Assembly (NCBI RefSeq): GCF_001816125.1 | Contig: NZ_MDZA01000111.1 | Location: 62,001-126,000 of the forward strand | Direction of reading: 5' to 3' | Length of the DNA: 64,000 bases | From: Hymenobacter coccineus | GTDB lineage: Bacteria; Bacteroidota; Bacteroidia; Cytophagales; Hymenobacteraceae | Shown: positions 36,659 through 44,479 of the stretch, piece after piece | Numbering within the stretch: the first letter of the stretch is position 1 | How the letters are laid out: each line of letters opens with the position of its first letter | Made by a program: the position numbers and the translations under genes | Notes under the pieces: model-generated | Databases searched by the model: none | Seen by the model: the letters and a program-made list of their open reading frames with translations, nothing else | Told to the model about the DNA's origin: nothing

Positions 36659-37561
36659 ATGCCCGAACACCATACCCTCGAAGACTTTTACCGCGTCAAG
36701 GCGAACTGGCTGCCCGAAAACCTGCGCCAGGACATCGGCCATTTCAACGTCTTTCGGCTCGAAGACTACGTGGGGCCGGGCGTGGTGAGCCTGCCCTACA
36801 GCCGCAAGGATTTTTACAAAATCAACTTTGCGGTGGGCCAGAGCGCCTACCACTACGCCAACAAAAGCGTGGTGATTGAGAACAACGCCCTGCTGTTTGC
36901 CAACCCCTTGGTGCCCTACGAGTGGGAGCCGGTTAGCGAGCAGCAGCACGGGTTTTTCTGCATTTTCACCGAGCACTTTTTGCAGCAGCACACCCGCCTG
37001 AAAGTGGCCGATTTCTCGGTGTTTCAGCCCGACGGGCAGCCCATCTATTTCCTGGACGAAACCCAGCAGGCCCACGTGCGGCAGCTGTTCCAGAAAATGA
37101 TGGCGGAGCTGGATTCGGACTACGCCTTCAAATACGACCTACTGCGCGGCTACGTACTGGAGCTGATTCACAGCGCCCAAAAGCTGCAGCCGGCCACCAC
37201 GCTCTACCGCGAGAGCAACGCCGCCACGCGCATTGCCTCGCTCTTTACCGAGTTGCTGGCCCGGCAATTTCCCATCGAGGTGCGGGGGCAGCAGGTGAAG
37301 CTGCGCACCGCCCAGGACTTTGCCCACCAGCTGGCCGTGCACACCAACCACCTCAACCGGGCCCTGAAGGACGTGACCGGCAAAACCACCACCCAGCTCT
37401 TGGCTGAGCGCCTCGTGCAAGAAGCCCAGGCCCTGCTCAAGCACACCGACTGGCCGGTGGGCCTCATCGGCTACAGCCTGGGGTTTGAGGAGCCGGCGCA
37501 CTTCAACAACTTCTTCAAGAAGCACACCGGCCACACGCCCACGGCTGCCCGTGTGGTTTGA
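36659..37561 (+). CDS. AraC-family transcriptional regulator (second copy)
   Basis: A 300-residue paralogue of the regulator at 23368-24270. The sensor half has SRKDFYKINFAVGQSAYHY and LLFANPLVPYEWEPV. The DNA-binding half has [39 protein letters not shown] and GYSLGFEEPAHFNNFFKKHTG. A -7-like TAACTTCG lies about 16 bases before the ATG. It precedes an SDR gene by 82 bp on the same strand. The two AraC-SDR pairs likely arose by duplication of the regulator. The inducer is unknown. Confidence 0.9.
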   Translation: MPEHHTLEDFYRVKANWLPENLRQDIGHFNVFRLEDYVGPGVVSLPYSRKDFYKINFAVGQSAYHYANKSVVIENNALLFANPLVPYEWEPVSEQQHGFFCIFTEHFLQQHTRLKVADFSVFQPDGQPIYFLDETQQAHVRQLFQKMMAELDSDYAFKYDLLRGYVLELIHSAQKLQPATTLYRESNAATRIASLFTELLARQFPIEVRGQQVKLRTAQDFAHQLAVHTNHLNRALKDVTGKTTTQLLAERLVQEAQALLKHTDWPVGLIGYSLGFEEPAHFNNFFKKHTGHTPTAARVV

Positions 37562-37643
37562 TTTTCGTAAGCATTGGTTTGAAACGGGCAAACGAGCCGG
37601 CTAAGGGCGCTTCTAATTTTGTGCTGTACAAAAAGCACACTTT

Positions 37644-38495
37644 ATGACTCCTTCTAATAAGAAAACCTGGTTCGTTACCGGGGCCTCCAAGGGCCTGGGC
37701 TTGCTGCTGGTGCAGCAACTGCTGGCGCAAGGCTACGCGGTGGCCGCCACCTCGCGCAACGCCGACGACCTGCGCCGCGCCGTGGGGCCCCCGTCCGACC
37801 ACTTCCTGCCGCTGCAAATGAACCTGGCCGACGAAGCCAGCGTGGGCCAAGCCATCCAGGCGACGGTGGCCGCCTTTGGCCGCCTCGATGTGGTGGTGAA
37901 CAACGCTGGTTACGGCCTCATCGGCAGCCTCGAAGAACTGACGGATGCCGAGGCGCGGCAAAACTTCGACGTGAACGTGTTCGGCCTGCTCAACGTGCTG
38001 CGGCAGGCCACGCCGCAACTGCGCGCCCAGCAAGCGGGCCTGGTGTTCAACCTGTCGTCCATCGCCGGCTTCGCGGGCGGGTTCCCTGGCTTTGGGGTGT
38101 ACTGCGCCACCAAGTTTGCCGTGACGGGCCTGACGGAATCGTACGCGGCGGAAGTAGCGCGCTTCGGCATCAAGGCCACGGTGGTGCTACCCGGCTATTT
38201 CCGCACCGAGTTCCTGACGGCTGGCTCGATTGCCACGCCGCAAAACCCCATCACGGCGTACCAGGAAGTGCGCGACACCCAATCCGCGCACCAAGAGCAA
38301 ATCAACGGCCAGCAGCCCGGCGACCCCGCCAAGGCTGTGGCCCTGCTCATCGAAGTGAGCGAAGCCGCCGAGCCCCCGCTGCACTTGTTCCTAGGTACGG
38401 ATGCCTACCAGCTGGCCGAGCAGCAAATCGCAGCCGTGCAGCAGGATATGCAGCAGTGGCAGCCCCAAGCCACCGCCACTGACTTCAGCAGCTAA
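37644..38495 (+). CDS. Short-chain dehydrogenase/reductase (second cassette)
   Basis: A 283-residue classical SDR with TGASKGLGLLLVQQL, VNNAGYGLIGSLEEL, NLSSIAGFAGGFPGFGVY (catalytic Ser), YCATK active site and PGYFRTEFLT. The C-terminal extension (QPGDPAKAVALLIEVSEA) places it in the group of longer SDRs common in soil bacteria. It is not the same subfamily as the SDR at 22544-23284. A -7-like TAATTTTG lies at 37614-37621, 22 bases before the ATG. A strong terminator ends the unit. It is the likely target of the adjacent AraC regulator. Confidence 0.9.
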   Translation: MTPSNKKTWFVTGASKGLGLLLVQQLLAQGYAVAATSRNADDLRRAVGPPSDHFLPLQMNLADEASVGQAIQATVAAFGRLDVVVNNAGYGLIGSLEELTDAEARQNFDVNVFGLLNVLRQATPQLRAQQAGLVFNLSSIAGFAGGFPGFGVYCATKFAVTGLTESYAAEVARFGIKATVVLPGYFRTEFLTAGSIATPQNPITAYQEVRDTQSAHQEQINGQQPGDPAKAVALLIEVSEAAEPPLHLFLGTDAYQLAEQQIAAVQQDMQQWQPQATATDFSS

Positions 38496-38520
38496 GTCAT
38501 TGGCAATGCCAATGCCAGCG

Positions 38521-38559
38521 CAACAAAAAGGCCCGCCGTATTGGCGGGCCTTTTTGTTG
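38521..38559 (+). terminator. Intrinsic terminator of the AraC-SDR unit
   Basis: A perfect 17-bp stem (CAACAAAAAGGCCCGCC and its complement) with a GTATT loop and a T5 run, 23 bases after the SDR stop. Confidence 0.8.
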
Positions 38560-38662
38560 CCTTTGATAACCGGCGGTGCGTTCGAAACTTATCGGGGCCC
38601 CAAACCGGGCAGGTGATTCAGGGCCCCTAGCATCGTAGGGGCGAAGCGCCCGTCCGTGGCGG

Positions 38663-39253
38663 CTAGAACGTGTAGCGCAGGCTCAGCGCAGCGTCGTTGT
38701 AGAAGCCGGTGTAGCCATTGAAAACCTCAAAGAAAGGTTTGTAGTCGATGCCTACCACGAAGGGCAAATCTTCCAGCTTGTACTCCAAACCCAAAATCAG
38801 GTCGGCCCCAAACGCCAGGTAGTTCGTGTTGTCGTTGCGGTAGCCGTACGATGTGAGGTAGTACTCGTTTTTATGGCCCTGGTAGTAGCGGGCGTCTTCA
38901 AAATAGTAGCGGCCCTGGTAAGACCCGACGTGGAAGCCCGCGCCGTAGTAGAACTGCAAACCTTTCGCGCCGGAAATGGCCTTGTGTTTTTCGCCCAGCA
39001 ATGTTAGGCGCACCCCGTGTGCCCGGTACTCTGTCGTGATGAGGCCTTCGATGGCAACGCCGTTTTTGCCGCTCAGAAAGTGCTTAATGGTAAGTCCCGA
39101 GGAGTAGCCCCCACCCCGCAATCCAATGCCAGTGCCGTAGCTCGAACTGCTGCCACCGCCGCCGCTGCGGCTTTTCTTCTTCGATTGGGCCAGTGCTAGC
39201 AAACCCGGTAGCATTAAAAGGATAAAAAGAATAGTAAAGGGTAGACGTCTCAT
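38663..39253 (-). CDS. Small outer-membrane barrel-like protein
   Basis: A 196-residue protein with a signal peptide (MRRLPFTILFILLMLPGLLALAQ). A Ser/Gly linker (SKKKSRSGGGGSSSSYG) follows, then alternating beta-strands with Gly turns (GIGLRGGGYSSGLTIKHFL, LQFYYGAGFHVGSYQ, YLAFGADLILGLEYK) and a final aromatic strand NDAALSLRYTF. It resembles PorT/OmpW-like eight-strand barrels of Bacteroidota. Lower GC than its neighbours. The ATG at 39253 was preferred to an upstream one. Function unknown. Confidence 0.72.
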   Translation of the reverse strand: MRRLPFTILFILLMLPGLLALAQSKKKSRSGGGGSSSSYGTGIGLRGGGYSSGLTIKHFLSGKNGVAIEGLITTEYRAHGVRLTLLGEKHKAISGAKGLQFYYGAGFHVGSYQGRYYFEDARYYQGHKNEYYLTSYGYRNDNTNYLAFGADLILGLEYKLEDLPFVVGIDYKPFFEVFNGYTGFYNDAALSLRYTF

Positions 39254-39569
39254 AAAGAAAAGAATAAGGTGAGGTAAAAATTTGTACAAAACTAAGCCTA
39301 TCGAATGGGGTTTTTCGCGTTGGCCATCGTTCGCAGCACCAAGGCATTCATTTGCTGTTCACATAATTATTATTTGTTGGATACTAGCAAGTGGGCCCCT
39401 GGTGGCACCGTACCACCTCCGGCAGCTTGCCCCGCCCTAACCATACCCTTACTAAGCACTTAAGCAAAAAGCCCCGCCAGTAACTGGCGGGGCCCTAATT
39501 ATTTTTGCAGTTCAACGCCTTTGCGCTCCGTGGTTGTTGTGCCGCAGCAGTTTTCGCCAGCAGCCAGCG
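39254..39569. other. Intergenic region with the terminator of the pur block
   Basis: About 315 bp with no credible ORF. It contains the purM-side terminator at 39466-39492 and, to the left, an AT-rich stretch (39255-39385) likely holding the promoter of the barrel-protein gene. No repeat was seen. Confidence 0.5.
39466..39492 (-). terminator. Intrinsic terminator downstream of purM
   Basis: On the minus strand GCCCCGCCAG pairs with CTGGCGGGGC around a short loop and is followed by T5. It ends the pur block. Confidence 0.72.
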
Positions 39570-40679
39570 CTAAGCCGCTTCGTACCGTAGCTCCAGGGCC
39601 CCCACGCGCAGCGTCACGCCAGGCGCGGCGGTGAGGTGGCCGGCCACTTGGGCGTCGTAGCCGCTGGCTTGCAGGGCGGCCACCACGGCGGCGGCGCTGG
39701 CGGCCTCGGTCACGACGAGCATGCCGGTGCCCATGTTCCAGTAGAGGTAAGCGGTTTCGGCGGAAATGTCGCCGACTTCGCAGAGGCGCTGCATGGCGGG
39801 CAGCGGCTCAAATAAGTTGTCGAGCAGGGCCCCCAGGCCGTTTTTCAGCACGCGCTGGAAGTTGTCGGCCACACCACCGCCGGTGATGTGGGCCACGCCG
39901 TGCAGCGGCAAGCCAGCGTCGAGCAGGGCCACGATGCCAGGCGAGTAGATGAGCGAGGGCGCCAGCATGGCGTCGCCCCAGGTCGGGAATTCGGCGGCGT
40001 CGGGGCCATCGTAGGGGGCCTCGTGCCAGTTGTCGCCGAACAACTTTTGCAGGGTTTTGCGGGCCAGCGAGTAGCCGTTGGAGCGGAACGAGGGCGAGCG
40101 CAGGGCTACCACCGCGTGGCCGGCCTGGGCGGTTTTGCCGCTCAGGGGCTGGGCCAAACTCGGATGCAGCACGCCGATGGCCGTGGAGCACCAGTTGAAG
40201 TTCATTTGGGCCCCGGCCCAGCCGCCGATGCGGTTGCCCAACTCAGCAATTTCGCCGCCGGTGATGGCGATTTTGGCGAAGTTGGCCGCGTCGTGCAGGC
40301 CGCGCATCATCTGGTCCACCACGCCGTAGTCGAGGTGGTTCACGTCGATGATGTTCGACAGGTTAGTGGGTACGAAGCCGGCGGCGATGAGGTCGTCGGC
40401 CGTCATGGCGATGAGGTCGTAACCCAGCGTATCGTAGCGGTTCAGGCGCTCGGCCACTTCAATCTTGGTCCCGATGCCATCGGAGCTAATGCCCAGGCGC
40501 TCGGCCCCGAACCGGATTTCGTTCGAGAAACCGCCGTCTAGGTCCTGGGCGGGCTCGCCTGGCAGGCCGGTGCGGTTGGCGAAGGTTTTTTTGGCCCAGC
40601 TGTAGGCGTTGCGCGAGGCGGCGTTGCCTTCTTCGATGGAGTAGCCGGTGGGGTTTTCGGTGGAGGGAGCGGTAGCCAT
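39570..40679 (-). CDS. purM: Phosphoribosylformylglycinamidine cyclo-ligase (AIR synthase)
   Basis: A 369-residue PurM that closes the imidazole ring (FGAM to AIR) using ATP. The family features are LGISSDGIGTKIEVAERL, DLIAMTADDLIAAGFVPT, GGEIAEL, RSNGYSLARKTL and HITGGGVADNFQRVL. The N-terminal Gly/Asn-rich part is normal for Bacteroidota. It is the last gene of the minus-strand pur block; a palindromic repeat of 110 bp separates it from purF, so it may be transcribed with purF or from its own promoter. Confidence 0.93.
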   Translation of the reverse strand: MATAPSTENPTGYSIEEGNAASRNAYSWAKKTFANRTGLPGEPAQDLDGGFSNEIRFGAERLGISSDGIGTKIEVAERLNRYDTLGYDLIAMTADDLIAAGFVPTNLSNIIDVNHLDYGVVDQMMRGLHDAANFAKIAITGGEIAELGNRIGGWAGAQMNFNWCSTAIGVLHPSLAQPLSGKTAQAGHAVVALRSPSFRSNGYSLARKTLQKLFGDNWHEAPYDGPDAAEFPTWGDAMLAPSLIYSPGIVALLDAGLPLHGVAHITGGGVADNFQRVLKNGLGALLDNLFEPLPAMQRLCEVGDISAETAYLYWNMGTGMLVVTEAASAAAVVAALQASGYDAQVAGHLTAAPGVTLRVGALELRYEAA

Positions 40680-40713
40680 GAGTTATTCTGAGTAAGCAGC
40701 ACTGCCCATCTAA

Positions 40714-40823
40714 AAGGCCGTCATGCTGAGCGCAGCCGAAGCATCTCTACCGCGCAAGTAATTCAATCGTTTTAATTACTGCCGCAGTGGAGATGCTTCG
40801 GCTGCGCTCAGCATGACGGCCTT
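40714..40823. repeat. Palindromic repeat, family B copy 3
   Basis: The arm AAGGCCGTCATGCTGAGCGC and its complement carry GCAGCCGAAGCATCTC. The loop contains TAATTCAATCGTTT, as in copy 1. It lies between purF (5' side on the minus strand) and purM. Confidence 0.85.
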
Positions 40824-40841
40824 GTGATGCGGCCAAAAAAC

Positions 40842-42350
40842 CTAGTGCTCCGTGGGCTCGGGGGCCTTAGCGCTTACCGAAGTGCTGGCCAATTTCTTGG
40901 CTTTTTTGTCGCCGCGGTGGCTTTGGCGCTCCTCCTGCACGTGGCGCAGGTAGTGCGTCACGTCGCCGGTGGGGTACTTGCCCGAGAAGCAAGCGAAGCA
41001 CGAGCCGCCGTGGCCGCGCTCCTCGGCGAAAAGTTGCTCCAAATCGGCCAGGTCCTGGTAAATCACCTGGTCGGCCTCGATGTAGCGGCAGATTTCGTCC
41101 TCCGAATAGTTGGCGGCAATCAGCTCGGTGCTCATGGCCATGTCGATGCCGTAGATGCAGGGCGACACGATGGGCGGCGCGCTCGAAATGAAGTAAACCT
41201 CTAGGGCCCCCGCCTCGCGCAGCAGCCGCACGATGCGCCGCGACGTGGTGCCGCGCACGATGCTGTCGTCCACCACGGCCACCTTTTTGCCGCGCACGAA
41301 GTCGCGGATGGGGTTGAGCTTTTTCTTCACCACGTCCTCGCGCCCGGCCTGGGTGGGCACGATGAACGAGCGGCCCATGTGGTTGTTTTTCACCAGGGCC
41401 CGGCGGTAGGGCACGCCGATGGCTTCGGCCAAGCCGGAGGCGGCGAAGTAGCCGCTGCTGGGCACGTCAATCACCATGTCGGGCTTCAGGCCGGCGTTGG
41501 CCACTTTGCGGGCCAGCAGCTTGCCCAGGCGCACCCGCTCGCGGGCCACCAGGCGGCCGTGAATCACGGAGTCTTCGCGGGCAAAGTAAATCTGCTCGAA
41601 GGCGCAGAAATTCTTGGGCAGCGCGTAGGGGTTTTTGTAGTGAACCTGGAAGTTGTTGTCGATGAAGATGGCCTGGCCGGGGCCCACATTTTCCACGAAT
41701 TCAAAGTCCAGGTAGTCAAAGCACGTGCTCTCCGACACAAAGGCGAACACGGGGCCCTCGGGCGTGTCGCGGCGGCCCAGCACCAGCGGCCGGATGCCCA
41801 GCGGGTCGGTGAAGGCCAGCAGGCCGTGCCCGGCGATGATGGTGACGGTGGCGTAGGCGCCCTCCACCAAGCCCTGGGTGGTTTCCACGGCATCGAAAAT
41901 ATCCACCACCGAGAGGTGGTTCAGGTCCTTCACGCGCAGCTCCGAGGCGAAGGTGTACATGATGAGCTCCAGGTCGTTGGTGGTTTTGGGCAGCACGTGG
42001 TAGTGGTCGTGCAGGCGCTTGGCCACGTCGCGGAAGTTGATGACGTTGCCGTTGTGCACCATCGCCAGCCCGAACGGGTAGCTGGTGGTGAAGGGCTGGG
42101 CCAGGTCGGAATCGTTGGCGCCCTGCGTGGTGTAGCGCACGTGCCCGATGCCGGTGTGGCCCTTCAGCTTCTTCACGTGCTTGGGCTTGAACACGTCGTT
42201 CACCAGCCCCTGCCCCTTGCAGAGGTGAAAGGAATCGTCAAACGTGGCGATGCCGGCCGCGTCCTGCCCCCGGTGCTGGAGGGCCGTAAGGCCAATAATC
42301 ATGTCGCCCACCACGTTGTCGGGGCCGTGAAAACCTACAATACCGCACAT
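40842..42350 (-). CDS. purF: Amidophosphoribosyltransferase
   Basis: A 502-residue PurF that makes phosphoribosylamine from PRPP and glutamine, the committed step. It starts MCGIVGFHGPDN, so Cys2 is the glutaminase nucleophile after Met removal, with no propeptide. RGQDAAGIA and the glutamine loop follow, and the PRPP site is KVAVVDDSIVRGTTSRRIV. A C-terminal Cys pair in GGSCFACFSGKYPTG is kept. It lies 75 bp after purN, with an AT-rich inverted repeat between, and 162 bp before purM. Confidence 0.95.
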   Translation of the reverse strand: MCGIVGFHGPDNVVGDMIIGLTALQHRGQDAAGIATFDDSFHLCKGQGLVNDVFKPKHVKKLKGHTGIGHVRYTTQGANDSDLAQPFTTSYPFGLAMVHNGNVINFRDVAKRLHDHYHVLPKTTNDLELIMYTFASELRVKDLNHLSVVDIFDAVETTQGLVEGAYATVTIIAGHGLLAFTDPLGIRPLVLGRRDTPEGPVFAFVSESTCFDYLDFEFVENVGPGQAIFIDNNFQVHYKNPYALPKNFCAFEQIYFAREDSVIHGRLVARERVRLGKLLARKVANAGLKPDMVIDVPSSGYFAASGLAEAIGVPYRRALVKNNHMGRSFIVPTQAGREDVVKKKLNPIRDFVRGKKVAVVDDSIVRGTTSRRIVRLLREAGALEVYFISSAPPIVSPCIYGIDMAMSTELIAANYSEDEICRYIEADQVIYQDLADLEQLFAEERGHGGSCFACFSGKYPTGDVTHYLRHVQEERQSHRGDKKAKKLASTSVSAKAPEPTEH

Positions 42351-42358
42351 AAGATGTC

Positions 42359-42438
42359 GAGTTAAAAGTTAAAAGCTGGGAGTTAAAAGTGCTGGAAACG
42401 AGGAGAGAATTTTAACTTTTAACTCTCAACTTTTAACT
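42359..42438. repeat. AT-rich inverted repeat between purF and purN
   Basis: GAGTTAAAAGTTAAAAGC and a further AGTTAAAAGT on the left face TTTTAACTTTTAACTCTCAA on the right. It supplies the last codons of purN. It may act as a weak terminator or mRNA-stabilising hairpin. Confidence 0.55.
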
Positions 42439-43106
42439 GTTTTTTCAATCAAATCGGCCAGCGTGCGGGAGTACAGCTCGTGCTCCACGGCCAGGCCGCG
42501 GCGCTCCACTTCGGCCAGCGTGTCGGCCCCGCGCAAATCCACCGCTTGCTGGGCGAGGACGGGGCCCGTGTCGAGGCCCTCGTCCACAAGGTGCACGGTG
42601 ATTTTGGTTTCTGGCAGGTGGTTATCAAACGCCCACTCGTAGGCGTGCAAGCCCTGGTGCTGGTGCGTGTCGGCGGGGTGGATGTTAACGATGCGGCCCG
42701 CAAACGGCTGGATGAAAGCCGGCGACAGGATGCGCATGTAGCCCGCCAGCACCACAAAATCGGGCCGGTACTGCTGGAGTAGCGCGGCGGCTTCGGCGTC
42801 GAATTCGGCCCGCTTGCGGCCCTGGCTGGGCAGCGCCGCCGTGGGGCAGCCCAGGGCCCCGGCGGCTTCGAGGCCGGGCGCGTCGGGCTTGTTGCTGAAT
42901 ACCACGGCCACCTCTGCTAAGTCGCGCAACGGCCGGTTTGGTGCGCGCACCACGGCCAGCATGTTGGAGCCGCGGCCCGAGAGCAGGATGGCCAGCCGCG
43001 CTTTGGCGGGGGCCCCGGGCGCGGGGCCCGCCGCGGGGGCGGAGGGGGCCGGGCGGCGGTCGTACTGCGGCGAGGTCGGCGTCATGGCAGCGGGTTCGAG
43101 CTTCAA
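42426..43106 (-). CDS. purN: Phosphoribosylglycinamide formyltransferase
   Basis: A 226-residue PurN (folate-dependent GAR transformylase). After a Pro/Ala-rich N-terminus of about 35 residues come RLAILLSGRGSNMLAV, LAGYMRILSPAFI, the catalytic Asn/His in VNIHPAD and the catalytic Asp in VDEGLDTGPVLAQ. The usual SLLPxxxG loop after NIHP is replaced by ADTHQHQG, which is unusual, but the flanking catalytic residues are kept. Its start overlaps the purD stop (ATGA). The N-terminal extension could be read from a later start. Confidence 0.88.
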   Translation of the reverse strand: MKLEPAAMTPTSPQYDRRPAPSAPAAGPAPGAPAKARLAILLSGRGSNMLAVVRAPNRPLRDLAEVAVVFSNKPDAPGLEAAGALGCPTAALPSQGRKRAEFDAEAAALLQQYRPDFVVLAGYMRILSPAFIQPFAGRIVNIHPADTHQHQGLHAYEWAFDNHLPETKITVHLVDEGLDTGPVLAQQAVDLRGADTLAEVERRGLAVEHELYSRTLADLIEKTVKS

Positions 43107-44383
43107 TTTACGGCGCGTTGGGTTAGCACCGGCGCGGGGCGCTGGGCAATGTCGGGCCGCACGTACTTGTCCTGGAACGCAACCAGCCCCGCGGCCTCGT
43201 AGGCCAGGGCCGTGGCGGCCGCCAGCGTGGGGCCCTGGGCACTGAGCACCAGCACTCGCCCACCGTTGGTAACCAGCTGTCCTTCAGCATTCCGCTTAGT
43301 AGCACCGTGAAAAGCCTCCACGCCGACCGGCAAGTTCTCCAGCCCCGTGATGGGGAAGCCCGTGGGGAACCCGCTGGCCGGGTAGCCGCCCGAGGCCAGC
43401 ACCACGCCCACGTAGGCCCCCGGCCGCTGCCGCACCGCCTGCTGGGCCAGGCTACCGTCGAGCGTCGCCTCAATCAGCGTCAGCAGGCTGCTGTCCATCG
43501 CCGGCAGCAGCACTTCGGCCTCGGGGTCGCCGAGGCGCACGTTGTACTCCAGCAGTTTGGGCCCCGTAGGCGTCAGCATGATGCCAAAGTAGAGGAAGCC
43601 CCGGAACTCGAACTGCTCGTTTTGCAGCCCGCGCAGGGTGGGCTCCACGATGTCGCGCCGGATGTCGGCCAGCACGTTGTCGTCGGCAAACGGCACCGGG
43701 CAGTAGGCGCCCATACCGCCGGTGTTGGGGCCCTCGTCGCCCGCCAGCAGCTGCTTGTGGTCCTGCGAAGTGGCCAACAGCTTCATTTCGTGGCCATCGG
43801 TGAGGCCGATGATGCTAATTTCAGGGCCCGTCAGCCGTTCTTCCAGCAGGAACGAATACCAGCCGGTGTAGTGCGCCTGCAAGTCGTCGAGCGCCGCCTC
43901 GGCTTCGGCCAGCGAGCCGCACACGTACACGCCCTTACCGGCGGCCAGGCCGTCGTACTTCACCACCACCTGGCCGCCCAGCTCGGCGGCTTTGGCGCGG
44001 GCGGCGGCTATTTCGTCGCTGCGGAACGGCCAGGCCTGGGCCGTGGCCACGCCGTAGCGCCGCATGAAGTCCTTGCTCCACACTTTAGAGCTTTCCAGCA
44101 GGGCCCCCGCCTTGGTCGGCCCAAACACCTCAATGTCGGAACCGGCGAAGTAGTCGGCCACGCCGGCCGCCAGCGGAGCCTCGGGACCCACCACAATCAG
44201 CTGCACGCCCTGGTGCCGGGCGTAGGCTTCCAGCGCCGCAAAGTCGAGCGGGTCGAGGCCGGGGTGGCTGTTGGGGATGCCGGCGTTGCCGGGCACCACT
44301 TGCACCGAGGCACCGTCGCGGGTCAGCTTGGCGGCCATGGCGTGCTCGCGGGCCCCGGAACCGAGGAGAATGATGGGTTTCAT
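43103..44383 (-). CDS. purD: Phosphoribosylamine-glycine ligase
   Basis: A 426-residue ATP-grasp enzyme that makes GAR from phosphoribosylamine, glycine and ATP. It has ILLGSGAREHAMAAKL, the ATP-grasp lid GQVVVKYDGLAAGKGVYV, EISIIGLTDGHEMKLL, GGMGAYCPVP, and YNVRLGDPEAEVLLP. The last residues overlap the start of purN by 4 bases, so the pair is translationally coupled. A terminator upstream (44431-44464) separates it from purCE, which suggests a second transcription unit purD-purN. Confidence 0.94.
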   Translation of the reverse strand: MKPIILLGSGAREHAMAAKLTRDGASVQVVPGNAGIPNSHPGLDPLDFAALEAYARHQGVQLIVVGPEAPLAAGVADYFAGSDIEVFGPTKAGALLESSKVWSKDFMRRYGVATAQAWPFRSDEIAAARAKAAELGGQVVVKYDGLAAGKGVYVCGSLAEAEAALDDLQAHYTGWYSFLLEERLTGPEISIIGLTDGHEMKLLATSQDHKQLLAGDEGPNTGGMGAYCPVPFADDNVLADIRRDIVEPTLRGLQNEQFEFRGFLYFGIMLTPTGPKLLEYNVRLGDPEAEVLLPAMDSSLLTLIEATLDGSLAQQAVRQRPGAYVGVVLASGGYPASGFPTGFPITGLENLPVGVEAFHGATKRNAEGQLVTNGGRVLVLSAQGPTLAAATALAYEAAGLVAFQDKYVRPDIAQRPAPVLTQRAVN

Positions 44384-44430
44384 GAGGTACCCCCGGCCTG
44401 CTTGCGCGAACGGGGCGTTGCATTGATCAA

Positions 44431-44464
44431 GAAAAGAAAAGCCCCTTCCTGAATCAGGAAGGGG
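44431..44464 (-). terminator. Intrinsic terminator after purCE
   Basis: On the minus strand CCCCTTCCTGA pairs with TCAGGAAGGGG, followed by a T-rich tail (CTTTTCTTTTC). It lies between purCE and purD inside the pur block. Confidence 0.78.
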
Positions 44465-44479
44465 TTAAATCACTAACGC

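Noticed and set aside
43307-44452. 381-residue open frame on the plus strand
   Set aside because: Antisense to purD, no recognisable motif.
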